Source: Spironucleus salmonicida (taxonomy: Eukaryota > Fornicata > Diplomonadida > Hexamitidae). Taken from it: a stretch of 64,000 nucleotides of DNA. Both the position numbers and the translations under genes were made by a program. This document shows positions 45,901 through 57,028 of the stretch, in pieces (the first letter of the stretch is position 1; every line of letters starts with the position of its first letter). Under the pieces are notes generated by a model, which saw only the letters and a program-made list of their open reading frames with translations, ran no database searches and had not been told where the DNA came from. The DNA lies in NCBI GenBank assembly GCA_000497125.2, contig CM035316.1, positions 1,006,001-1,070,000 on the forward strand, given 5' to 3'.

Positions 45901-48900
45901 AATTATCCTATCTAGCTAAATAATAAAATCTTAATTAAGATTCATAATTAAAATCGGAAGTTTTAATAACATTTTACTTGATAAGCTCATCTAAAATAGT
46001 TTGATGGTGGATATCCACAATCAAAAGTGTGTTAATTTTTATTCTCGCCGTCTTAGATAGATCCGTACGAATTTCGGTGACTAAATTGTCGATTTATTCG
46101 TTCTTACGTTGCAAATTTACTTTCATGGCATTGTGATTTTCTGTATTGTCAGAGTCCGAATTAATTAATCTAAATGCATCTTCACAATCCCAAGTATGGT
46201 AAACTTCGCTAGCAACAATACAAACCTAGCCTATATGCTTATGTACCCATTAAACTCTATCTTATTGAGCATAATTTGCTCCAAAATCATAAATACCTGT
46301 CTTTATTGCTATTCTTAATGACTCCTTCATCTCATTATCTATCTGAGTCATCCACTATTCAATAGGAGCATTTTATTCTATTTTAACTATAGTATTATAC
46401 ATTAACTATTCACCTTCTGGTGAATTCATGCCAATAACTATATTATTTGATCCACGCTAAAATTCTAAACTAGCGACATTGTCAAACATTTTTCTCATAT
46501 GCTCTTAAACTGAAGTTGGATCTGAAGCAGAACCTAGGATTGAAAGCAACTCGTCATCAGAGATAAAGTAAAATCTTTGATATTACGATCTTTTACTATT
46601 AAGATAGTCTGTTAATGCTTTTTAGCAAGCATCCATAGAGGCTATTTACGCTTTGATCATATCTAATCTTCCACTAGCACTACAAGCATCATAAACATTC
46701 GGGTTGGTCTTACCCATTTCTGACATTAATTTAACAAATGCCATATCAATTCTATCGAAACGTTTGGCTTCATCTGGCAATTATACTCTTAAATCTTCTG
46801 AACCAGCAAATATACCTTCCAAATACATCCACTATCTTTGATATTATAACCAGCTTTCTAAAACATCAGATATTATACCTAGACGCTTCTCCCATAATCT
46901 TACATCACTAGTAAAAACAGCAACATATTTACTACTGCTCATGCTTTATAAACTCATGCTGTTATCTTCAATAATAAGCATAATTTCATCTAAACTACGT
47001 AATACATAACCACGTTCTTTACCTTTACTGTTTGTAAATTTTTAAATTGGTAATCTAGTTTATGTCCAAATTTCTGCAATTTTGGCCAAATCACTTTCAA
47101 TTTGAAGCTCTTTCTAAGCCCCAATAACAATATCTGAAATAGCGTCCTTATATTTAGAAAGGTCTAAACTTGTAATCTAGCCTAAAGTTAAGTTTGAATT
47201 TTCATTTCCTGAGAAAATTTACTAATTACAAGCTTCCTCTACTTTAACCCAATGTCTCTAACGCAAAGCTTTATTCGTTAAATCTTCTAAAAGTGGTATA
47301 GATTGCTTATATTAAATAATCATAGTCTCGACTAATTCATAACATTTATGATGCTTGAAATCAACTCCTAGTCTAGCTAACTATACCATTAACGTATCAC
47401 AACCAGTTTCTAACATTTTAGCGTTCAGTTACGCGAATAAAATTCTATCCCAATCTGAAAAGTTCTCCTTAACATTTCCATAAACGACTAAAATTGTGCC
47501 GAATTTGTCCATTTCACGCTCAACAGCAGGTAAACCTGCACAAGAAATAGGTTCTTAATTAAAAAGTCTTTGAGCGAGTAAGGTTTTATCCTTTTCTTTA
47601 ATCATAGCATCAAGTTTTGATTTTATTTCGCTATAAACATCAGAAACAACATCTAACGTCTATGAAATGCTTCTAGATGGAACAAACGTATTATCAATTT
47701 ACTATTTATTGAATTCTTAGTTATATAGTTAAATTGGCTGCATTGGCCCGGACTCTTTAAACTGTAAAATGAAAGCCTATAATTGCTTTTCAAATTCTTT
47801 ACTCTGTTTTGCAGTAACATCGCTAAATTTCTTCTTTGTGGCATCTAAAGCGCCATCAATTAAGCCAGAATGTACTTAAATTGTCTCCCATTTTCGCTTG
47901 AAATCTTATGCCGCCACCATTTCAACATGGTGAATCTTACAATTAACCGTTTTGAAGATTTTTTTCTTCATATTTTCTGATTTTCCAGTCAAAAACGATA
48001 ATTCTATCCCAGAAGGCTACCCAGAGCCTCCAGTAGTGATACTGGTCGTCGCCAAAGGCCCAACTTCGCTATTACATAATTCAGCCATAGTTTCGCAGTT
48101 TTAGACGAATTTGAACAGACTTCCGTAACTAAACCCATAATTCAAATGCTGAGTTATTTCGCTTATAAAATCGCTATTGCTCTGCAAAGAAAGCAGCTAA
48201 ACCTCCTAATCGTGCTCGCTATTGCCGATAATTCCATCATAGAGGTAAATTAGCCTGTAAAGCTCAAAAACGCCTTCGGATTTGAGCTCAATGCTCATCG
48301 TATTTTGCTGAATCCGAACGATCGTTTGCAGGACGCTCTTCAAATTGTCGATTACAGCGCATTCTTCGCTAACTTATTTGAGCTCCAAATCGCACGTCTG
48401 ATATAACTCCAAAAGCAGCGGACGCGCCTTTTCGATCACCATGCGCATCACGCAATCGCGCCACAAATAGCACTCATTTATGATGCTTTCGGCGAGCTGC
48501 GTGCCCTCCAAAATGCAGAAAACGACGATTGCGCGATACGGCGGATGCGAGCTGATTTCGCCCGAAAACGGCAGCGACTGCATCAAATTGCAGTTCTCAG
48601 GAATCCTGAAAAACGAGTTTTCGTCGATTTTGAACGACTGCAAATCGTCGATTTCGTTCGATTCCTGCGACTGGCCGTCGACCAAAACCGTCAAAAGCGA
48701 CGCCTTTTCGCGCTTTTTGTTGCTGTTCAAAACGAACGTTTTTTCCTGTTTTCCCTGCTCCAAAAACTGCGCTGTGGACGTGAAAAAGTGCAGCAAATAG
48801 TCGAAATCTGAACTCGAGAGCTCAAATTACTGGAATTTGTTGATGACTTAAAGCCGTTAATTTTTGTAAAAATCGGTAAATTTGCTCCAAGAATTCACGT

Positions 48901-51900
48901 ATTTTTGGATCTCTACGAGCGTTTATTGGACCTTTTCCTGGATGTCTGTGATGATTGTCGTCACCGTCGACTGGTTGATTACTTGGATGTGGAAAGAGCG
49001 GACGACGACTTCTTCTTGGAGCGTTACGTCGTCTAATTGCGCTTATTTGCGGAATTCGAACAGCTCAGATTTTCTGAGCGTTGTAGCGTCAGAAGAAATT
49101 AGGATTTAAGCGCCTTTTTGGGACGTTGCGGATTCGAAATTATGCTGTTTGACGGTTCCGTCTTCCCAGAGAACGAAAGGCTGAGCGACGCGTGCGATTG
49201 CCTCCACTTGGTAGTTTAGTGTGTTTCTGAGCTGCTCAATTGACGGGTTAACAAGAATTTCTGGGAGCTGCAAACTGGCTTATAAATGGAAAAGTGGGGT
49301 GTAGTTATATTTTAAGAATTTGTTATTTATTTCCTTGTTATTTACAGTTTGACCTTTGATGAGGGTGTTGTAATCTTTAAGCGCGTTAGTGACCATTTGG
49401 ATCAAAGCATTAAACACCTTTTGGGCCCAGAATTTGTAATATTTCTCAAGTTTTCCTGTATCATTTCCTAAGTTAGCATTCTCTTCAATTTTTAATAATA
49501 ACTAGGTAAGACCAGAATATTTTTCGAGAGCAAGTGTTACTTATCTATTTCTATATTCCTCAATTCTTTCGCTGAACTCTTACAAACTCAAACTTGCCAA
49601 ATCTTCGAACATTTTTTCATTCATTGCAGCAGCTTTGAGTTCCATATCTCTTGCTGCAGCCCTCATTGCCTGTTCTGGTGGTAAATTAGCATACTTTGTC
49701 GGGTCTATAGACACGTTGACAAGATTTTAGGGATTTGCCGCAGCATATGAAAGTTCAGAACCTGAAAATAGTATTTACTGCGAAGGTACTAACTTTGTAT
49801 TCTTTATGAATTTAATATTTTATTCAACATTTCCAATAGTTTTCAGCATTTATTAGCAAGTTTATTAAAGTTCTGACGCTGCTGAAATAGATCGTTCTAA
49901 ATAATCATCTACAGATAATGAATTCCAGTTCAAAGGGCCAAAACCTGGTCTAATGATGATTGATGCCTTTTAAACTGCTTTTTCAATTAAAACATGAGCC
50001 GTTTCAGTTGTAATGTTGTTAGTTTTTACATCATCTAAAGCCTGAGCTGTTAAAAACTCAGAGAGTGCACTATTTATTTAGTTAATAAGTTGCTTTAATC
50101 CTTCTGCGTGTTTTTCATATTTTTACTTCTATAGAGCAACATTCAAAGCTGTTTCACCAACTGAAAAACCAAGTCTATCTAAAATTTTAACCTCATCAAT
50201 GAGTTCATTCAATTCAGGTGGGAAATTAACACACATTTCATGCTATTGACGACGCAAAATCAATGCTGTTACAGATGGTGAAATATATGTAATATTCTCA
50301 TCAGATTTTAAGGCATCTAACGGTGGGTTTTTAACTCTTTCATTTTCTTGTATAATAAACTCAGTATCGTTGTTAGAACGAAGAATATCAATATTAACAA
50401 CAGGTTTTTCACCTAACAGTGGCGAAGATAATGACTTCATAATAATAGCATCAGCTTCTTGTTTCCATCTATTAAAAATAAGTTTTTCATAGGATTTAAG
50501 AGATTATTAGATACCTGAAAAGACAGATGAAGCTTCTTTTGTAACAAGAAGCTCTTAACTTTCCTTTGGTAATTATTTTATCTAATCCATAGGTGTTTTA
50601 ATTGCAGCATAAAGACTTCTGCACCAAACTAAAGTACCAGCAATTTTTGGTAAATCAATACCAATAGGGGGAGATTTATGTTTTAAATCAAATTCCTTTT
50701 CTGTACGAGTCAATTCGGTAACATATTATTAAATAATATCTTCAGTTTTTGTTTTCATATGATTAGCTAAAATAGACGATGAATTAGATATCTGCTATGC
50801 TGTCTAAAGTTTGATGATAAGATCTAATGCCTAACTAACACTTCGTAATTTTGTAAATGATTGATCAATAAATTCAAAGGATCTAACTTCTGCTTTTTTA
50901 ACATTAATATTAAATAGGGTTATAATCTCTTAAAAAGCTTCGTTATTATCAATATTCCAAATTTCATCGCCAAAAGCAATTAATTTTTCTGGTAATTCAG
51001 CAATCATAGCCTTTACCATTCTCACACCGCCAGTATCACCTGTTACTTATTAAACATCAGTTGAAATTATTTGATCAAATTCTTAAATTTGTTCAACACA
51101 TTTGATAAGAACATTAATTCTCTCAGTCTAAAAATTAGTATTTTTGAATAAAATCTGTTTATCGAATTCCCATCTTCTGGCTTCCTTATTATGTTCCTCT
51201 ATTTATGTTCTAGTCTAATAATAAGAATCTGACCATTTTAATAATACACTCTTGGTAGCTTTCAGTAACTAAATACCAAATAATTAATCCTTAATATTTT
51301 CACCATAACTACTACCTTAAACTGGTTTAACTGTTGTAGAAAATAATTCTGAAACTATAATGCTAGATTAAACTCGTCTACAAATCTAAAGAGCTATTTT
51401 TTCCATTAAAGGTAATAATCTTTCTTCGGTATTATAATATCTAGAAATAGTCCAAACCATACGAATAGCAGCATATAATGAATTAATAACATCTGGCAAA
51501 GTTTATATAGGAGCACGTTATAATAATTTAAAATGACGTTCAAGAGTTGACAAAAATCTAGTATTATCCCTAGATTCTAAACAATTTTTAGTAAGTTCTG
51601 TACGAAGGGTAATAAAATGAGTGACCACTTAGTTTGTAACTGGTTCTATAACCTAAATTAATTTCTTAAACTCAGGTGTCATCATATTCTCATATAGGGT
51701 TCCTATCAAAGCAGATCTGTGCCTCCAAAGCTCTATCTCGTCCATAGGTGTATCCGACTAATGAGTGAGTTGATTATATGTATCAAACGCTTTCTAAACA
51801 ATTGGTGTCCAAAGTTCTAGTTATTTTAAAATATTGTTCATTGTTGCAACGTCAGACTACGCAGCTTTAGCATTTCCAATTACTATATCCTCTGGAATAC

Positions 51901-52375
51901 TTATAGTAAAATCGCTCTTAAGCTACTAATCAGTTGTACTAGCTTAAACAGCTAGTTTTTTGCTTTAAAATGTTAATTCTGATTCGTTTTGTCCCGGCAT
52001 CATAGCTGGGAAAATTTTATCTAATGAATCTGAGATTGATCTCAAAACGTTTGGTTCATTGACCATAAAATTAAGTTAACTAATCATAGCAAGCTTGAAC
52101 TATTAAGGTCCACAATCTTCTGGCGCTTCAATAGCAGTAGGTTCATCTCCGGCTTCAATTCTGCGAGTTATAATAAGAATAACGGAATCAGTAGTGGGAG
52201 GAGAGGACTTAACTAGAATCTGATCCCCGTGTTGAGTGATAAATAAGGGTTGATCTGAAGCCTCTAAAAAGGTGGCGGTTGTCTCACAATCTAAAGAAGT
52301 GAGAGTTAACTTGGGTGGAGTGCAGAGTACACGAGAAGCTACATCTGCTAAATAAGTTATTATCCGGTCCGCCAT
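36929..52375 (-). CDS. Axonemal dynein heavy chain, 5148 aa
   Basis: A single frame of 5149 codons from ATG at 52373-52375 to TGA at 36929-36931, crossing a large number of TAA/TAG codons that must be Gln. All visible fragments fall in one phase. It has an N-terminal tail (DHC_N1/N2-like), then the AAA ring. P-loops are [14 protein letters not shown] (AAA1, residue about 2210), [12 protein letters not shown] (AAA2, about 2510), [13 protein letters not shown] (AAA3, about 2910) and [13 protein letters not shown] (AAA4, about 3330). ICFDEFNR in AAA1 and FFVDEISMP in AAA3 are Walker B. A long coiled-coil stalk follows (about 3590-3900 and about 4130-4200), then AAA5-6 and the C-terminal domain. 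This motor drives flagellar bending. GC content is high at 36.9-38.9 and 48.0-49.3 kb and low elsewhere. The exact arm type is not assigned. Confidence 0.95.
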
Positions 52376-52530
52376 ATTTAAACGAAGTGGCGTAAAATTT
52401 TACATTAGTTGGCTATTATATATTCTTTATAATTTATGAAAATGGATAGTAACAGTAAAAATATATACCTAAGTTATAATAAACTTTTCATTTCATTTGA
52501 AACTCTAATATTAAAGAAAAATTTACTTTA

Positions 52531-52785
52531 TCACTTTAACATGGCATACTTTAGTTTTAGTGTGCGGTCTTCCAAATTTTTTAATCTTGCTTTAAGCTAA
52601 TTCGTACGATCTGTATAATCTGGCACATGTTACATAATATGCATAATTTTTTAAAATGCCGTTTCTTTTTATGCTTTTTATGACTTTAGTATTGGTGGAT
52701 GTGCTTCATCTAGTTAAATAATAAGCTGATTTTGTTTAATAATTAAATCATCAATATTTTACTAAATCTAAGATTGATTTGTCAT
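52531..52785 (-). CDS. Small coiled-coil protein, 84 aa
   Basis: ATG at 52783-52785 to TGA at 52531-52533; nine TAA/TAG as Gln, so undetectable under the standard code. Nearly all helix with Gln/Lys/Leu heptads, ending in RLKNLEDRTLKLKYAMLK. Its size and pattern are like small subunits of trafficking complexes (BLOC-1 or KxDL type), but no diagnostic motif is certain. It lies upstream of the dynein gene on the same strand. Confidence 0.6.
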
Positions 52786-52993
52786 TTCTGAAGTGGAGAT
52801 TTAATGTAATTAATAATATAATAATATCAAATTTGCGCTTAACTAAAAAGGAAAATGTCTAAATTACATGAGTCCTTAAATAAAGATTAAAGTAAAGTAT
52901 CATAATACTTATTTTTGATACTCCTAGTAAGTTGAATATCTAGACCCAACTATATTCTAATATCAAATATAAATAAACCAAAATCAGCAACGC

Positions 52994-53134
52994 TCACTGC
53001 TTGCAGGCGCCGCCGCCGCAGCACTTCTTGGGGGCCTCCTGGGCCTTCTGCTGGCAGCACTGGCCCTCAGCCTTCTTCTCCTCGGTGTGGCTCTGGCAGC
53101 ACTCCTTCTTCTCCTGGCAGCATTTTCCCTCCAT
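52994..53134 (-). CDS. Metallothionein-like Cys-rich protein, copy 1, 46 aa
   Basis: ATG at 53132-53134 to TGA at 52994-52996. It has nine cysteines, eight as CC pairs (KCCQ, ECCQ, QCCQ, KCCG) plus CKQ at the end, separated by Lys/Glu/Gln. No aromatic residues occur and the only histidine is in QSHTEE. That composition suits a small metal-binding protein, though CC pairs rather than CxC make the match to classical metallothioneins loose. It is identical in the other arm (59661). Confidence 0.65.
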   Translation of the reverse strand: MEGKCCQEKKECCQSHTEEKKAEGQCCQQKAQEAPKKCCGGGACKQ

Positions 53135-53221
53135 TTACAGAGGAGCGGGGCTGGGATTTTCGCCGAGAATTGACTACTACGGATATAATAATGGTATATG
53201 CTGTGACTCAAAAGTATACAA

Positions 53222-53615
53222 AGGGGGAGCACAGTCCACGATCCCGGCCGCCCCGCAGGTGCCCTCGCTGCAGGACTACGAGTACCGCGTGTCCATGAGC
53301 GAGTTCCTCCACAAGCAGCAGAACGACGCGGCGTGCTACTTCATCATGGCCTTCAACGGGCTCACTCTGCGCGACCAGGCCCTCGGGCTCACGGTCATCT
53401 TCTCCACCACCGCCCTGCTGGCCGCGTTCCTCGCGTACCAGCTGCTGAACTTCTGGGTCAAGCGCCAGTTCGACGCCGCGCTCGCCGCGCTCCGGCTGCC
53501 GGGCTACCCCAACCCCGCGGGCGGTGCGGCAGCCACGGCGGGGCTCTGCTCCAACCTCGGGGTGCTCGCCGCCCTCGCCTTCCTCGCCCTCTCCAGCCTC
53601 GCAGTGTACCTCTGA
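53222..53615 (+). pseudogene. Start-less copy of a small membrane protein with a 24-bp deletion
   Basis: Compared with the copy at 63661, the ATG has become GGG (KGGAQST in place of MGAQST). An in-frame 24-bp segment that encodes half of the first membrane helix (VLLVSLAA) is missing, apparently between two GCG repeats. The second membrane helix and the C-terminal helix (LAALAFLALSSLAVYL) remain and the frame is open to TGA at 53613-53615. Translation could begin at the internal ATG at 53295 (MSEFLHKQ). Whether this host gene copy still makes protein is uncertain; the same defect is in 59180-59573. Confidence 0.65.
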
Positions 53616-53726
53616 GGGCGGGCCAGCACCCCATCCGCCCGCGACCGAAACACTGTAGATGCCCGGAACACAAATCGCCGCCGCGGCAGAAACAGCGGCC
53701 TCGGATTATCCACTCGCCCTCCCGAA

Positions 53727-53969
53727 ATGGGGACGTGCGCGCAGAGCAGCAGGCTGGAGGACTTCGAGAACGCCCTCAGCGGCAAGGTGGCGGTGCCGGC
53801 GATCGAGCTGGTCCTGGCGCAGCGCGTGGCGTAGCAGGGCGCCGCGGAGACCCCGGAGCTGTCGGAGCAGGCGCGGGGCGGGACGCGGACGCGGCAGTGC
53901 AGCAACCTCATGGACCTGGACCTCAGCGCCTTCCTGGAGGCGCTCGGCGAGGTGGAGCTGGGCCAGTGA
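53727..53969 (+). CDS. Small protein with MGTC acylation-type N-terminus, 80 aa
   Basis: ATG at 53727-53729 to TGA at 53967-53969, one TAG as Gln. Very GC-rich. It starts MGTCAQSSRLEDFENAL (myristoyl Gly2 and a Cys at 4), has an Ala/Glu-rich helix, and ends NLMDLDLSAFLEALGEVELGQ. The acidic-hydrophobic ending resembles that of the 104-aa protein at 12186. A different frame starting at 53659 is longer but gives Arg/Ser-rich nonsense typical of a shadow. It may be a small membrane-attached adaptor; this is inference. Confidence 0.6.
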
Positions 53970-54023
53970 CGACCTTACTTGTATACCATTTTCACCGCCC
54001 TACTCGCGTAGAGCCCCGCACGA

Positions 54024-54311
54024 ATGAAGCAGAACCCCGGCACGATTTTTACTACATCTTTTGGCATCAGGAGCTCGCGTTCAGCAAATATCATCATCAA
54101 TGACCTCATCACTGCGCAGACAAACGATTTCGAGTACGTGATCAATCCTAGCTCAAACTCAGTAAAAACACGCTTTCGTGAAGAAAAAATCATATATGAT
54201 GACTACCAATAAAATATATCTGTTGAAGTTGATGTTAGCTTTTTACCAGTTGAAAGTAATAAATTATATGAGATCAATGTCGAATTAAGTGGAATACGTT
54301 GTTATAAGTGA
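54024..54311 (+). CDS. Hypothetical beta-rich protein, 95 aa
   Basis: ATG at 54024-54026 to TGA at 54309-54311, with one TAA as Gln. It has a beta-strand pattern with a small ISVEVDVSFLPVESNKLYEI segment that looks like a sandwich domain. The first 55 codons are GC-balanced and the last 40 AT-rich, another shift inside a gene. It lies 55 bp downstream of the MGTC gene and 43 bp upstream of the next gene, all on the same strand. No family is recognised. Confidence 0.65.
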
Positions 54312-54354
54312 TCGGATGAATAATATTATTATATTATAATAAAAATTTAATAAA

Positions 54355-56256
54355 ATGAACTCATTATTATTAGTTTTATAACTACCATTAACAGCTGAGT
54401 AACGTAATATTAAGACAAACCTTTGCTCCCCATTAAGCATTAATAACACAAATATACTTTTTCCAACACTAAATATGGCAGGTTTTGGACAATTTGTGTT
54501 TTCAAAATATCATTGGATGATTACAGAAAGTTAATTTCCTTAACTTATGGCAAATTCTATAATAGTAGCTACAAATGAAGCTTATTTAAAAGAATATGTC
54601 AATTAGTCATATACGTATGGCAATGTTGGCTAACTGAATAGTATTCTTTTAAATGAAGGTTTTACTATAGGACAATTAGAAGACGCTTTATCAGGTTATA
54701 GTAGCAGTAATATAAGTTTTCTTATCCTGCCACTTATTGATTGCTCGTTTAACAACCAGAATGTTCACGAGTATTTATAAATTATACCAGATTTTAAGTA
54801 GTTTTCCAACCAAAATCTTGATACAGATTTGATTTTAGCATTTTCTACCTTAGTTTAGAATAATTTCAACCTGAGAAGTGCATATAATGAAACTTTGCTG
54901 GGTTCGTTATGTTACTCCTAAACAAAATTACTTAATCCTGATTTTTAAATTATATCCACTGTATTTAATCAACTAGGCTAGCTTTTTGTTGAAAATATCC
55001 CGATATCATCAGTTTAGTTGAGTGGTTAGAAATTCAGTGGTTCTGAAGGTTTTGTTTCCTTGGCTATAGGATATGGTGCATAGTCTTATCTTGGTGAAGC
55101 TGATATCATGCAGTCGACAATGGGATATTACTTTATTACAGCGGCAATTTAGTCTGTCTTCAAGAATATCTCCATTATAGTGGTTTAGTAAATTTTATAG
55201 GAAATTAGCTTTTACACCCCACAGATATTCAAGGATGGCCAAGCCCTAAATTCCATCACATTCACGAACTTACTGAAAATTATGGAGTTCAGCCCAGAAA
55301 AAACTTTTCCAAATCCAAACTTAGATTTCCTGGTAGTTATGGGAATTAAAAATATGAGTAATCTCACCCCTAGTTCAACATAATTTGCAAATAGATTCCC
55401 AGGAATGTAATTCGCCAGCTAGCAGTTGGTCATAGTGTTTCGGTGCTTCGATTGCAACGATACGGTGGAACCAACGTTAGAAGAAGTTGGGGCAACGCTA
55501 GTGTCATAGGCTTAAATGAAACAACTAGATGGCTATACTATTTTTGTTAGTTTTACCAATGGATAAAGAGAAGAAAGTTTTTACGTTGCAACTATTGGAA
55601 GTGGGAAAAATGAAATTTACAAGACTATGTATCGAACCATGGCAAATTTCAATATGATGACACCCTCAGAAATTCAGATTACTGTTTGCAAATAGCTTTC
55701 TATAGGGAGAGTAATGATAGGATAGTGCCATGCGCCACCTCCATAGGACTTTCGGATAGCAGTTTATAATATGGGATTTATAAATGATATTTATGTTAGA
55801 ATGTTATCTGATACACTGATTTCTGTGAATGAAAAGATATACTTTGAAGTAATACCGTCTAGTACAGGAAACTTTAGCATCAGCATATCTTGCACTTATT
55901 TATACTAGAACAATTTTATACTTTTGGGCTTCTCATCACTTGTTAAACATAAGCTAAGTTTAAAGTTTTTGTAGAATCAGGGAAGTCTAGGAATATGCAA
56001 AATAATAGTCTGCCCAACGGAATATCTAGTTAACGACATCTTAGTTCCTATCCCGACAGATAAAATTAATAAATCCGGAGTATATTCTAGTTTATGTGGA
56101 ACTACCGACAGCTTTTCTGTAGAGAAATAAATAGTTGGTATGACATTTTTCTTTTGCTTTAGCGTTTATGGAGTTTTCTTAGTTTCGTATTTTGCTATAC
56201 TTTAGATCGTACACAAGAGGCAAGAAGTGCTAACAAGCAAAATTAATTAATACTGA
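54355..56256 (+). CDS. Type I membrane protein, 633 aa
   Basis: ATG at 54355-54357 to TGA at 56254-56256, 634 codons with over 30 TAA/TAG as Gln. The N-terminal signal peptide is MNSLLLVLQLPLTAEQ. A long ectodomain with few Cys and several sequons follows. One membrane segment lies near residues 592-614 (MTFFFCFSVYGVFLVSYFAIL), then a short Lys/Arg tail. The architecture matches family A and 14661-16151, but no clear sequence similarity is visible by eye. It is likely a surface protein. Confidence 0.8.
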
Positions 56257-56299
56257 TTTTATGGTATTATAATAGTGATAGAAATACTTACCACTTCAA

Positions 56300-57028
56300 A
56301 TGAATCTCTCTCTTAGTATATTGGTTGATTTGTGGACGAAAACGTTGGGGTTCCAAATCGCAATTCCTTTGCTAGCAGTCTGCTACATTGCATTTTATAC
56401 TCTTAAAATGTACCAGACACCCCCAGGTTCTCTGACATTGCGATCTTCTCGCAGCACTTCGATCTTTGCATCCCTGCTATAATTTGGTGGATTATTTGTG
56501 GCTCTCGGGCTACTAATTCAACTTCCATCCTTCTATGTTATGTTTGTAGCGTACTTTATTCAATTCTTGGTTTATATATTTGGGTCTGTCATGTTTCTTG
56601 GCACAAAGACTCCTCGGTTTTGCTGCTCAAAGAATATTACAAATAGCAGAATACTGCGCATTCTGATTGTCATACAGCATATCTTGCTTGGGGTTTTGAG
56701 CACGGCTGCTGTTCTGTTAGCTGGAGCCGATGTAAGCCCAGAGACTATACATCAGTATTAAAATAGCAAAAGTTTTGAAAATTGCTACAAATGCCTCGTT
56801 GGTGGTACATTTTATATTGTCATGATTCATTTCATTGGGGGCATTGAAGAAGCTATTTGGTACCTTGTGTGGATAAAGCGCGATGAGAGTATTGGATAGC
56901 GCAGGAAGGTGATTGTTTGGGAAGACTCAAATGGGATCATTACGGAGTATAGTTACGACTAGAGCAGTGAAAACATTGCTTGGCTCTCACTTAACAAAAC
57001 TTTACACCATCTTTTTTATATTCATTGA
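56300..57028 (+). CDS. Polytopic membrane protein, 242 aa
   Basis: ATG at 56300 to TGA at 57026-57028; four TAA/TAG as Gln. Five hydrophobic segments are visible, near residues 17-35, 58-80, 84-100, 118-142 and 165-185. Acidic residues (GGIEEAIWYLVW) border the last one. No family is recognised. Its last 42 bp overlap the last 42 bp of the convergent transporter gene, so each 3' end is coding on both strands. Confidence 0.75.

Larger units (their letters stand above)
52979..53617. repeat. Left arm of a 639-bp inverted repeat
   Basis: Positions x and 112795-x pair over 639 bp with 59178-59816, with at least one mismatch (53525 T against C). The unit holds a metallothionein-like gene and a divergently oriented membrane-protein gene copy. 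Its borders lie 15 bp beyond one stop codon and 2 bp beyond the other. Confidence 0.93.

Noticed and set aside
36929-52375. Dynein as many exons with introns, or as a pseudogene
   Set aside because: All fragments share one phase and join without splice signals once TAR is Gln.
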